A DNA stretch of 58,050 bases from Gemmatimonadota bacterium (GTDB lineage: Bacteria; Gemmatimonadota; Gemmatimonadetes; Gemmatimonadales; GWC2-71-9), in assembly GCA_029863245.1 (NCBI GenBank), contig JAOTVV010000019.1, forward strand, positions 1 through 58,050, read 5' to 3'. Position numbers and translations under genes: made by a program. The notes below the pieces were generated by a model that was not told where the DNA came from, did not search any database, and saw nothing but the letters and a program-made list of their open reading frames with translations. Below are positions 7,833 to 16,404 of the stretch, piece after piece (within the stretch, counting starts at the first letter, position 1; the number at the start of each line of letters is the position of its first letter).

Positions 7833-10058
7833 GTGGCGCGAGGCTCGATCAGAGGCAACGCGGATCGGGGTGTAGACTTGTCGGGCAATCTCCTCGAGTT
7901 GGTGAGAACTGCGCTGGCCGACCGCTATGTGCTGCAGCGAGAGCTGGGCCATGGCGGGGCCTCGGTCGTGTATCTCGCCGCCGACGAGAAGCATCGGCGT
8001 CAGGTGGCGGTCAAGGTGCTCCGGCCTGAGCTGGCGGTCTCGCTGGGCTCTGATCGGTTCCTTCGGGAGATCCAGCTCGCGGCGCAGCTCACCCACCCGC
8101 ATATCCTCAATCTGTACGATTCCGGGGAGGCCTCGGGGCTCTTGTACTACGTGATGCCCTACGTGGCCGGCGAGTCCCTGCGTCAGCGGTTGCAGCGTGA
8201 GCACCGGCTTCCCCTCGACGAGTCGCTGCACATCGTTGACGACGTGGCAGACGCGCTAGGGTACGCGCACCAGAGGGGCGTGTTCCACCGAGATATCAAG
8301 CCCGAGAATATCTTGCTCGCCTCGGGGCACGCCTTGGTAGCCGATTTCGGCATTGCGAGTGCCATCACGGTCGCGGGGGAGGACCGGGTGACCGTACCGG
8401 GCATGGCGGTGGGTACGCCGGCGTACATGAGCCCGGAGCAGGCCGCGGGTGAGCCGGTCGATGCCCGAGCCGACATCTATGCCCTGGGGTGCGTGCTGTT
8501 CGAGATGCTCGCGGGAGAACCGCCGCACCGGGGCTCGACGGCCCGCGAGATCCTAGCCCGCAAAGTGACGCATCCGATGCCGGATCTCCGTCTCCTTCGG
8601 GACTCGATTCCCGGGGAGCTCGAGGCGGCGATCGCAACGGCCTTGGCCGTGGATCCGAACAACCGGTTCGCTACGACGACCGAGTTCGTCACCGCGCTGC
8701 AGCCGGAGAAGGAGTCATGGGCGACTGCGGACACCGGACCCCCGAGCACACCCTCTCCTCGGTCGATCGCGGTGCTGCCGTTCACCAACATGAGCGCCGA
8801 TCGGGAGTACGAGTACTTCGGCGACGGCATTGCGGAGGAGATCACTAACGCGCTGACCAAGGTGCAGGCGATCCGCGTGGCGTCGCGCACGTCGGCTTTC
8901 GCGTTCAAAGGCAAGGAGCAGGACATCCGTCGCATTGGACGGCAGCTCGGTGTGGCGACGGTTCTCGAAGGGAGTGTCCGGAAGGCCGGGTCTCGTCTGC
9001 GCGTTACCGCGCAGCTGATCGACGTGGACGACGGCTACCATATCTGGTCCGAGCGCTACGATCGCGAAGTGGAGGACGTGTTTGCCATCCAAGACGAGAT
9101 TGCGGACCGGATCGTGGAAGCGCTGGAAGTCGTGTTGACGGAAGATCAGCGGCAGGCCCTCGCGCGCCCGGCGGCGACCAACGTCATCGCGTACGAGCGG
9201 TACCTGCACGGTCGATACTTCCTGCAGCTCTTCCAGAAGAACACCGTGCACCATGCCCGAGAGATGTTCGAGCAGGCGATCGCGATCGACCCAGGCTATG
9301 CGTTGGCGCACGCGGGGCTGGCCGACACGTGTTCGTTCTTGTTCATGTATTTCGAGGGGTCGCCGGGCATCCTCGATGAAGCCGAGCGGGCAAGTCGGCG
9401 GGCGCTGGAGCTCGCACCCGATTTGGCCGAAGCGCATGCGTCGTCCGGCTTGGCGTTGGCGCTCAGCAAACGCTACGATGAGGCAGAGGCGGAATTCGAA
9501 ACCGCGATTCGACTGAACCCCGCCCGATTCGAGCCATACTACTTCTACGCGCGGACGTGTTTCCAGCAGGGGAAGCTCGAACGGGCGGCTCGGCTCTTCG
9601 AGTGCGCGTGCGAGCTGAGCGACGACTATCAGGCTCGACTCCTCGCTGCCTTGTCCTACGCCGGTCTCGGACGAGTAAAGGAAGCCGAGGCCGCGTACGA
9701 GCGCGCCTTGGCTGCGGTCGAGAAGCACCTGACCCTGCGACCCGGTGATGCCAGGGCGCTCACCCTCGGCGCCGGGTGCCTCGCCCGGCTTGGCCGGGGA
9801 GAGGAGGGCATCGCGTGGACGGATCGGGCACTGGCCATCGATTCCACGGACCCGGTGGTCGTCTACGCGGCCGCCTGCGTGCATGCCGTGTTGGGTCGCG
9901 ACGACGAGGCACTCGATGGACTCGAGCGCGCCCTCGACGCGGGCTTCGGCAACAAGGGATGGATCCGCAACGACCCGGACTTCGCGTCGCTGCGCGAGCA
10001 TCCCCGGTTCCTGGCCCTGCTCGCGGAGGAGCCGGCGAGCACGCGATCGAAGGGGTAG
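7833..10058 (+). CDS. Ser/Thr protein kinase with TolB-like domain and TPR repeats
   Basis: This protein of up to 741 residues has a Hanks-type kinase domain (glycine loop LGHGGASVVY, catalytic Lys in VAVKVL, HRDIKPEN, DFG in VADFGIAS, and APE-type YMSPEQ), then a TolB/CadC-like nucleotide-independent domain starting SIAVLPFTNMSADREYEYF, and a C-terminal set of TPR repeats (from about residue 455). There is no obvious transmembrane segment. GTG 7833 is the longest start. A TTG at 7878 would begin LSGNLLELV, which aligns better with the start of the paralogue at 49298, so the first 15 residues are doubtful. The same kinase/TolB/TPR architecture recurs at 49298-51529. Substrates are unknown. 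Confidence 0.9.
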   Translation: MARGSIRGNADRGVDLSGNLLELVRTALADRYVLQRELGHGGASVVYLAADEKHRRQVAVKVLRPELAVSLGSDRFLREIQLAAQLTHPHILNLYDSGEASGLLYYVMPYVAGESLRQRLQREHRLPLDESLHIVDDVADALGYAHQRGVFHRDIKPENILLASGHALVADFGIASAITVAGEDRVTVPGMAVGTPAYMSPEQAAGEPVDARADIYALGCVLFEMLAGEPPHRGSTAREILARKVTHPMPDLRLLRDSIPGELEAAIATALAVDPNNRFATTTEFVTALQPEKESWATADTGPPSTPSPRSIAVLPFTNMSADREYEYFGDGIAEEITNALTKVQAIRVASRTSAFAFKGKEQDIRRIGRQLGVATVLEGSVRKAGSRLRVTAQLIDVDDGYHIWSERYDREVEDVFAIQDEIADRIVEALEVVLTEDQRQALARPAATNVIAYERYLHGRYFLQLFQKNTVHHAREMFEQAIAIDPGYALAHAGLADTCSFLFMYFEGSPGILDEAERASRRALELAPDLAEAHASSGLALALSKRYDEAEAEFETAIRLNPARFEPYYFYARTCFQQGKLERAARLFECACELSDDYQARLLAALSYAGLGRVKEAEAAYERALAAVEKHLTLRPGDARALTLGAGCLARLGRGEEGIAWTDRALAIDSTDPVVVYAAACVHAVLGRDDEALDGLERALDAGFGNKGWIRNDPDFASLREHPRFLALLAEEPASTRSKG

Positions 10059-10145
10059 ACCCGGTCGCTCACCCCTCGTATAATCCGGACACGCCTGCTT
10101 GGGGAACCGGTTTTGGGTCGGCGCGTCGAATCATGGAGGTCGGAC

Positions 10146-10619
10146 ATGCCCGGTAAATGGAAAGTGGTTCTCGGGGTGGGAGCGGCGATCACGATCGCCG
10201 GTGCCGCCATAGCGGCGATCAACACCACGCCCCCCGCACAGGATACGGCGATCACGGTCTACAAGACTCCTACCTGAGGGTGCTGCGAAAAGTGGGTCGT
10301 GCACCTACAAGACAATGGCTTTGCAGTGAACACGGTCGACGTCGATGATCTCACACCGATCAACCAGCAGCACGGGATCGATCCCAACCTCGTGGGCTGC
10401 CACACCGCCATCGTGGACGGATACCTGATCGAGGGTCACGTGCCCGCGGACGTGATCCGCGACTTGTTGAAGGAACGGCCAGAGGGCGTCGCCGGACTCG
10501 CGGTGCCTGGAATGCCGATCGGCTCGCCGGGCATGGAGACACCCGGTCGGGCTCCGGAGCGGTACAACGTGCTGGCGTTTACGCGGGACGGGAGGACCAC
10601 CGTTTTCGCTCGCCGGTGA
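10146..10619 (+). CDS. DUF411 metal-binding protein, candidate selenoprotein (in-frame UGA at Cys position)
   Basis: Read through one UGA, this frame gives 157 residues: a hydrophobic N-terminal anchor or signal (about 6-25) and a full DUF411/COG3019 domain. The family hallmark TPTCGCCxKW appears as TPT-UGA-GCCEKW, with UGA (10275-10277) exactly replacing the first cysteine (residue 44). Downstream conservation is intact (CHTAIVDGYLIEGHVP, GLAVPGMPIGSPGME, TSVFARH-like end), with no frameshift on either side. An ATG with GGAGGTC upstream starts the frame. A hairpin follows the UGA at once (see next entry). DUF411 proteins are small periplasmic or membrane proteins often near copper genes. The alternatives are a point-mutated pseudogene, or initiation at GTG 10299, which would lose the CGCC site. 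Confidence 0.78.
10278..10306 (+). promoter_or_regulatory. SECIS-like hairpin directly after the in-frame UGA
   Basis: GGGUGC (10278-10283) pairs with GCACCU (10301-10306). U10284 is bulged, then GCGA (10285-10288) pairs with UCGU (10297-10300) around the loop AAAGUGGG, with G-U wobbles at 10278/10306 and 10285/10300. A bulged U below a short upper stem, and GU in the apical loop, are the features known to matter in the E. coli fdhF SECIS element. The loop is about 5 nt nearer the UGA than in fdhF and is larger, so the match is good but not perfect. Confidence 0.6.
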
Positions 10620-10728
10620 CGAGCGCCGGTGCGGCGGCCACGCCGCGCGCGGTGGCATGACGCGGGCCCTCACGTCGCGAGGGAGGCGGCGTGGGGGCTC
10701 GACACGTTCGACGACCCGCTGACTCCTC

Positions 10729-11505
10729 ATGGCACACGGAACGTCGTTACTGCCCCGTGAGCACGGCGCCTACGCCGAGCTGGCGTTTCCACTCCTCACG
10801 GGACTCACGATGGCCCGGCCGACGGTGGCCGGCGCCGCCTTTGCCCTCTCCGCCGTCGCCTGGTTCCTGGCACACGAACCGTTGGCGGTGACGATGCGGA
10901 TGCGAGGCGCTCGAGTGCTGGCCCAATCGGGTGATCGAGCCCGCCGCCGCGTCCTGGCACTTGCAGCTGTTGGGGCGAGCGCAGGAATGCTGGCGCTGGC
11001 CGCCGCGCCGCCGCTGGCGAGGTGGGCCACCGTGATCCCACTCGCGGCCGTCGCCCTGCTGGTGCCGGCGTACGTCCTGCGCCGGCACAAGACCCTATGG
11101 GCGGAAGCGCTGGTCGTCCTTGCGTTTGCGGGGATGGTGCTGCCCGTGAGCATCGCCGCCGGCGTCGAGTGGCGGACCGGATGGATCGTGACAGGCGTGT
11201 GGTTCGTGAGCCTCATGCTGGGCACGATTGCCGTGCATGCCCTCAAGCTCCGGCACAAGCACGGACGTGCCGTGGGCAGCCTGCCGCGCCTGTCGCCGGG
11301 GCTGGGAGGAGCCTCGGCGGCCGTAGCGCTCGGCGTCGCCGCCAAGGGAATCATGCCGTGGCCCATCGCGCTCGCTTTGGTGCCGCCGGCGTTGCTCACC
11401 ACGGCCCTCGGCAGCGTCCACATACACCCGCGGCACCTCAAGCGCGTGGGATGGTCCTTGGTGGCCGCCAACACCGTGACCTGGATCTGTTTGTTGTTCC
11501 TCTGA
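10729..11505 (+). CDS. YwiC-like integral membrane protein
   Basis: This 258-residue protein opens with SLLPREHGAYAELAFPLL, the signature of the YwiC-like family (B. subtilis YwiC lies in a nitrate/anaerobic respiration region). About seven hydrophobic helices are visible, with conserved His-containing segments such as FLAHEPLAV and KLRHKHGRAVG. The molecular function is unknown. It lies 40 bp upstream of a NarL-type histidine kinase in the same direction and may share its transcript. A link with nitrogen-oxide respiration is suggested by the family's known context and by nirS 9 kb away, but is not shown here. Confidence 0.82.
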   Translation: MAHGTSLLPREHGAYAELAFPLLTGLTMARPTVAGAAFALSAVAWFLAHEPLAVTMRMRGARVLAQSGDRARRRVLALAAVGASAGMLALAAAPPLARWATVIPLAAVALLVPAYVLRRHKTLWAEALVVLAFAGMVLPVSIAAGVEWRTGWIVTGVWFVSLMLGTIAVHALKLRHKHGRAVGSLPRLSPGLGGASAAVALGVAAKGIMPWPIALALVPPALLTTALGSVHIHPRHLKRVGWSLVAANTVTWICLLFL

Positions 11506-11545
11506 TGGCCTTCCACTTCTCGGGCTCGACGCCTTCCTTTCCGGC

Positions 11546-13315
11546 ATGGATCTGACGATCCCAGACGCAGCGCGCTCGGAACTTGCCGCGGCCTTCTTCC
11601 AGGCGGCGGTGACGTTTGGCTTGGCCCTCCTTTGCGCTTGGCTGTACCGGAGGTACGGAAAGCCCTACTTCGGCTGGTGGGCCATTGCCTGGGGCCTCTA
11701 TGTGCTCCGGCTCGGTGCCATCATCAGCTTCGTCCTGAGTGGTGAGCGCTACTGGCTCTATTGGCATCAGGTCACAACCGGGTGGACGGCGCTGGCGCTG
11801 CTCTGGGCCGCCTTGGTGTTTTCGCAACAGCTTCGATGGCGCCCGGCCTACTACGCGGTCGTGCTCTTTCCCCCGCTCTGGTCCTACGCCGCCATCTACC
11901 GATTGGACAACTTCCTGCTCGCTGCGGGACCGGCGGTCGTGTTCCTCAGCGTCGCAACGCTCTGGACCGCTTGGGTGTTCTTCCGCTACCACCGCCAAGT
12001 GCGGTCGACAGCCGCCCTGCTGCTGGCCACGACATTCGGCCTGTGGGCCGTGCACCACCTCGACTATCCGCTGCTCCGGGCCCGCGGTGTCTGGAACCCG
12101 TGGGGCTACTACCTCGACATCGCGTTCACGCTCGCCATGGGGGCGGGCATCCTGCTGCTCGTCATCGAGGACTTGCAGGGTGGGGTCCGCGTGCTGTCCG
12201 CACTGTCCAGCGAGATGCAGCGGCGGGAACGCGATCGGGACGTGCTGGACGCCCTGCTCGAACGGCTCCTCGCGCTGCCCGCGGTGCGCGGAACTGCGAT
12301 GTACTTGGCCGATGGCGACGAAGGGCGCTTCATCCGCGGGACCGGGGCGTGCGCTTCGTGGACCGGGAGCGCGCCGCACGGTGCGGCCGGCACGGCCATT
12401 CGTCGCGCGATCCAGCAGGGCGCGCCAGACGTCGTCCAGAACTGGAACCCCGTGCCGGGGGACGGACGTCGCGGGCACGCGTACGTTGCGGCCCTGCCGG
12501 TGCTGAGGGAGAGTGCCGTTCTGGGTGCGCTCGTCATCGTCGGTGATGCGCGGGATCCGTTTGCCGCGCTGGACCGGCCGTTCCTCCTTGCTCTGGGCCG
12601 GCAGGTCGGCGCGGCACTCGAGAATGCCGATCTCTATCGCCGGCTGGAAGGCCGGACCGCGGAGCTGGAGCGGTTGGCCAAGCGAATGGTCCTGCAGCAC
12701 GAGGAAGAACGACGGCGGCTCTCGCGCGAACTGCACGACGAGACCGCCCAGCTGTTCTCGGCTGTCAAGTTGCAGCTCGGGATGGCCCGGGAGTCCGCAT
12801 CGGCCGATCTGGTGCCGACCCTGGATCGGGCGGTCGGGCTGATCAACGAGGGCATCCGCAGCATCCGCAATGTCACCAACTCCCTGCGTCCCTCACTCCT
12901 GGAGGATCTCGGTTTGGTGCCGGCGCTTCGCGCGCTGGTGCAGGACTTCGGCGAGCGGAGTGGCCTCGAAACGACCTTCACCGCCGCGAGCCGTCTCCCC
13001 GCTCTGTCCGGCGATGCGGAGCTGGCGGTGTTTCGCTCGGTGCAGGAAAGTCTCGCTAATGTGGCGCGACACGCCGACGCCAGTGCGGTGAGCGTGGCGC
13101 TCGGTGTCGAGGCAGGTGACGTAGCGCTCCGCGTGCGGGACGACGGACGCGGGCTCCCGTCCGGCAGGGAGGTTGAGGAGTTCGAGACGCAGGGCCACAT
13201 GGGCCTGGCTGGAATGCGGGAGCGGATCGCGGCACTGGGGGGCATCGTGACGGTCGGGTCGCTGCCCGCCCGGGGGACCGAGATCGTGGTCCGCGTGCCG
13301 CCGGAGCCGGCATGA
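11546..13315 (+). CDS. Membrane histidine kinase, NarL/DesK-type (7TM-like sensor, GAF, HisKA_3)
   Basis: This 589-residue kinase has a multi-helix N-terminal membrane domain (about residues 15-210, roughly seven helices), a GAF-like domain (about 225-365), a coiled coil, and a HisKA_3 dimerisation domain with H397 in RRLSRELHDETAQLFSAVK. A HATPase domain with SVQESLANVARHA and DDGRGL ends the protein. This type pairs with LuxR-family regulators, and the next gene, overlapping by ATGA at 13312, is exactly that. The membrane domain shares the feel of the separate protein at 16405 (RRYG…GWWAIAWGLY versus RRYW…LWWGIGILLY), suggesting a common sensor fold. Confidence 0.93.
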   Translation: MDLTIPDAARSELAAAFFQAAVTFGLALLCAWLYRRYGKPYFGWWAIAWGLYVLRLGAIISFVLSGERYWLYWHQVTTGWTALALLWAALVFSQQLRWRPAYYAVVLFPPLWSYAAIYRLDNFLLAAGPAVVFLSVATLWTAWVFFRYHRQVRSTAALLLATTFGLWAVHHLDYPLLRARGVWNPWGYYLDIAFTLAMGAGILLLVIEDLQGGVRVLSALSSEMQRRERDRDVLDALLERLLALPAVRGTAMYLADGDEGRFIRGTGACASWTGSAPHGAAGTAIRRAIQQGAPDVVQNWNPVPGDGRRGHAYVAALPVLRESAVLGALVIVGDARDPFAALDRPFLLALGRQVGAALENADLYRRLEGRTAELERLAKRMVLQHEEERRRLSRELHDETAQLFSAVKLQLGMARESASADLVPTLDRAVGLINEGIRSIRNVTNSLRPSLLEDLGLVPALRALVQDFGERSGLETTFTAASRLPALSGDAELAVFRSVQESLANVARHADASAVSVALGVEAGDVALRVRDDGRGLPSGREVEEFETQGHMGLAGMRERIAALGGIVTVGSLPARGTEIVVRVPPEPA

Positions 13316-13980
13316 GGGATCCCGTGCGGAAGGGGATCCGGGTCCTCGTGGTCGATGACCACGCCGTCGTGCGAGAGGGTATTCGGGCCGTCCTTGCATC
13401 GACGCCAGGTGTGGAGGTCGTGGGTGAAGCAGGGACCGGGCGGGAAGCGCTGGTCAAGGTGCACGACCTCACCCCCGACATCGTCGTGCTCGATCTCACG
13501 ATGCCGGGCATGACAGGACTCGAGGTCACTGCCACGCTCCGGATGCAGAAGAGCGACGTGCGCGTCCTGATCCTCAGCATGCACGACCATCCCGAGTACG
13601 TCCTGCAAGCGGTGCGGGCTGGGGCAGACGGCTACATCCTCAAAGATGCCGAGCCCGACGAGTTGCGCGCGGCCGTGCGCAAGCTCCACAATGGAGAGGA
13701 GTACTTCCACCCCGCGGCGGCCAAGCAACTCGGGGTTGCCCTCCGCGGTGAGTCGGAGCATCAGCGGCAGCAGGCCTTGGCCGAGCGACTCACCCCCCGC
13801 GAGCGCGAGGTCCTCATCGAGGTCGCCCGGGGCAGGACCAACAAGGAGATCGGAGCCGAACTGGGAATCAGCCCCCGGACGGTCGAGACCCACCGCGACG
13901 GCCTCGCTCGGAAGCTCGGCATGCGGTCGGTTGCCGACCTCACACGGTTCGTGTTGGAGAACAAACTGGCGCAGGACTGA
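13312..13980 (+). CDS. NarL/FixJ-family response regulator (REC-LuxR HTH)
   Basis: The 222-residue regulator has a receiver (D61 in VVLDLTMPGM, switch Lys in GYILKDAEP) and a LuxR-type DNA-binding domain at about 158-215 (LTPREREVLIEVARGRTNKEI, then GISPRTVETHRDGL). Its ATG overlaps the kinase stop by 4 bp, so it is the cognate partner. The first downstream gene is a TonB-dependent receptor, and a perfect dyad lies between them at 14004-14027. That dyad is a candidate operator, which would make the receptor an output of this system. Confidence 0.95.
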   Translation: MRDPVRKGIRVLVVDDHAVVREGIRAVLASTPGVEVVGEAGTGREALVKVHDLTPDIVVLDLTMPGMTGLEVTATLRMQKSDVRVLILSMHDHPEYVLQAVRAGADGYILKDAEPDELRAAVRKLHNGEEYFHPAAAKQLGVALRGESEHQRQQALAERLTPREREVLIEVARGRTNKEIGAELGISPRTVETHRDGLARKLGMRSVADLTRFVLENKLAQD

Positions 13981-14003
13981 GGCCGCGAGCCGCAATCCGT
14001 AAC

Positions 14004-14027
14004 TCTACAGAGGGCCCCCTCTGTAGA
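14004..14027. promoter_or_regulatory. Perfect 11-bp inverted repeat between response regulator and TonB receptor
   Basis: TCTACAGAGGG (14004-14014) is followed by CC and then its exact reverse complement CCCTCTGTAGA (14017-14027). The 2-nt centre makes it a poor intrinsic terminator and there is no T-run after it, so an operator is preferred. It lies 24 bp after the regulator stop and 145 bp before the receptor ATG. Confidence 0.6.
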
Positions 14028-14171
14028 AATCCGAATACCGCAGTCCCCTTCCCACCCCTAACTATCGGGCGCTGCCGTTGGCGCAGGTTGGCGACCGTGG
14101 CCGGCGGCTCACTACTCTCCCCGTCGCCTGCAGAGACGGTGAGCAGGTCCAGTATCGGAAGGGGTACAGTC

Positions 14172-16367
14172 ATGTCGACACCTACGTGGTTCGGAAGAAC
14201 GTTGGCGTTTGCAGTCGTCGGCCTCGTAGCCGCATCCCCGCTGTTGGCGCAACAGACCGAGCAGAAACCCGAGTCGCCGGATTCCGTGGCACAACCGCAC
14301 GTCCCGTATCGGATCAGCCCGGTGGTCGTCACCGCGACCCGGACGGAGAAAGACGCTTTCACGGTGCCCAAGCCCGTGGCGGTGGTGGACAACGTGCGGA
14401 TCCGCGAACGAGCGCCGAACAGTGCGGCGGACCTGTTCCGCGACCTGCCCGGGTTGGAGGTGACCGGCGTAGGGGTGAACCAGGTGCGGCCGAGCATCCG
14501 GGGGCAGCGCGGCCAGCGGATTCTGCTGCTTCAGGACGGGATGCGACTGAACAACTCCCGGCGACAGCAGTCGTTCGGTGAGATCCCGGGCATCGTCGAC
14601 GTCTCCGCGCTCGATCGCGTCGAGATCGTCAAGGGTCCGGCATCCGTGCTGTACGGGACCGATGCCATCGGTGGGGTGGTCAACCTCATCACCACGCGGC
14701 CCACGCTCGAAGGCCTCCACGGCTCGCTTGGCTACCGCTACAGCACCCAGGACGAGCAACAGCGGGTGCAGGGGTCGCTGGCCGGACGGTTCGGGGCGTG
14801 GTCGTTCCGTGCCAGGGGATCGTTCCGTGACGCCCAGGACTACACGTCTCCGGCCGGGACGTTCGGCAACATCACGCTGGATTCCAACACGACGGTGTTT
14901 GACACGGGCACCCGGGACAACAGCGGCGAGGCATATCTCGGATACCGCTTGTCCGGCTCCGCCGACGTCTATGCGAAGTTCGAGCGGTACCATGCCGATA
15001 CGGCCGGATTCGGATACGTCGATCCGGTGGTCTTTGCGCCGGGCGCGCCGTTCATCCAGATCCTGTACCCGTTCCAGACCTTCACGAAATACACGGCCGG
15101 TTATCGGGCGAACCGACTGAATCTCCCGGTGGCCGACAAGATCGATGTGGTCGGGTACTATCAGGACAACGAGCGCCGGTTGTCGAACAACGTGTTCGTG
15201 GCGTTCGGTCCTCCGGGGGCCGGCGTAGCGATCGAGACCTTCAACTACACCGACCTCGCGACCTTCGGGTTCCGGGTGGAGGCCACCAAGCTCGCAGGGA
15301 GCCGGGTAATGCTGACCTACGGGCTCGACCTGTTCCGAGACGACTCCGAGAACAGCGACAGCTCGGTCACGACCATGGTCGGGTTTGGGCCACCGAGCTC
15401 GACGGTCGCGAACGTCCCGTTGGTCCCGTATTCCTCCTATCTCAATACCGGCGCGTTCCTCCAGGGCGACGTGCAGATGACCGATCGGTTTTCGGCCATT
15501 CTGGGAGGACGGTACCAGTACATCCGTGCCGCCACCGAGGACACGCCGGGCCTGATCGATCCGCTGAGCACGGAGACGCACCACGCCGTGGTCGGTGCGG
15601 CCAACCTGCTGTATCGGCTCACCGACCAGGTGACCCTGGTCGGCACCGTGGGTCGCGCGTTCAGGGCCCCCAACCTGGTGGAGCAGTTCTTCAACGGGCT
15701 CACACCGGAGGGCGCGGCCTACCAGGTGCCGAACTCCAACCTCGAGCCCGAGACGAGCTACAACTTCGACCTCGGCGCGCGCTACCGGAACCGCATCCTC
15801 TATCTCGAGGCGTTCGGGTTCCTGAACGAGATCCGAGACGGGATCAGGATCGCGGCGACCGGAGACAGCCTGAACGGGCTTCCGACCTTCTCCAACATCA
15901 ACGTCGACCGCCTCCGATACTACGGCTTCGAGTTGGCCGCCGATGTCGCGTTGCCCGTGGGGTTCACTGTCGGCGGGAGCTACTCGTATCTCCGATCCAA
16001 GGACGTTCTCAACGAGAACAACCCGATCGGCGACTCGTACGGCAACAAGTTCCAGGCGGACCTGGGCTATCGCGATCCGGGTGATCGGTTCTGGGTGGAG
16101 TACGATTTCCGGCACAATGGCGATCGGAAGGACTCCGAGCTGTCCGGTCCGCTTGGCGCCAGTCCAGTTGGCGAGATCCTGCCGGCGTTCACCGTTCACT
16201 CGGTTCGCGGTGGGGTCACGGTGTTCCGCCGCGCCACGCACGCGCATCGGGTCGGGTTTGCCGTGACCAACCTGACGAATGCGCTCTACGCCGAGTTCGC
16301 CAACGCCGGGTTCTTCCGCCCCGAGGCACGGCGCGGTGTGACGCTGACGTGGGACATGTCGTTCTGA
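14172..16367 (+). CDS. TonB-dependent outer-membrane receptor 1
   Basis: The 731-residue product has a signal peptide ending near AASPLLAQ (about residue 27), a plug domain beginning with the TonB-box-like PVVVTATRTEK and containing RDLPGLEV, RPSIRGQRGQRILLLQDGMRLNN and VLYGTDAIGGVVNLIT, and a 22-strand-type barrel ending in the aromatic residue of MSF. It should import a scarce ligand using TonB energy; the ligand cannot be read from sequence. The ATG at 14172 is preceded by AAGGGG and starts the signal peptide. It is clearly paralogous to the receptor at 17828 (same plug motifs, and the same C-terminal VTNLTNALYAEFAN segment). Confidence 0.95.
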   Translation: MSTPTWFGRTLAFAVVGLVAASPLLAQQTEQKPESPDSVAQPHVPYRISPVVVTATRTEKDAFTVPKPVAVVDNVRIRERAPNSAADLFRDLPGLEVTGVGVNQVRPSIRGQRGQRILLLQDGMRLNNSRRQQSFGEIPGIVDVSALDRVEIVKGPASVLYGTDAIGGVVNLITTRPTLEGLHGSLGYRYSTQDEQQRVQGSLAGRFGAWSFRARGSFRDAQDYTSPAGTFGNITLDSNTTVFDTGTRDNSGEAYLGYRLSGSADVYAKFERYHADTAGFGYVDPVVFAPGAPFIQILYPFQTFTKYTAGYRANRLNLPVADKIDVVGYYQDNERRLSNNVFVAFGPPGAGVAIETFNYTDLATFGFRVEATKLAGSRVMLTYGLDLFRDDSENSDSSVTTMVGFGPPSSTVANVPLVPYSSYLNTGAFLQGDVQMTDRFSAILGGRYQYIRAATEDTPGLIDPLSTETHHAVVGAANLLYRLTDQVTLVGTVGRAFRAPNLVEQFFNGLTPEGAAYQVPNSNLEPETSYNFDLGARYRNRILYLEAFGFLNEIRDGIRIAATGDSLNGLPTFSNINVDRLRYYGFELAADVALPVGFTVGGSYSYLRSKDVLNENNPIGDSYGNKFQADLGYRDPGDRFWVEYDFRHNGDRKDSELSGPLGASPVGEILPAFTVHSVRGGVTVFRRATHAHRVGFAVTNLTNALYAEFANAGFFRPEARRGVTLTWDMSF

Positions 16368-16404
16368 TGATGGCGACGACGCGAACCTGACGAGTGAGGT
16401 ACTC

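Noticed and set aside
10299..10619. A short separate gene starting after the UGA in the DUF411 frame.
   Set aside because: It would begin inside the conserved domain, lose the active-site CGCC and have no ribosome binding site; the upstream 43 codons clearly belong to the same family domain and start properly.
14112..16247. A very long open frame on the strand opposite TonB receptor 1, and similar long antisense frames at 4446-6128, 8715-10001 and 16216-18183.
   Set aside because: They mirror strong genes in a high-GC genome, where stop codons are rare in the opposite frames, and their products are Arg/Pro/His-rich without domains.
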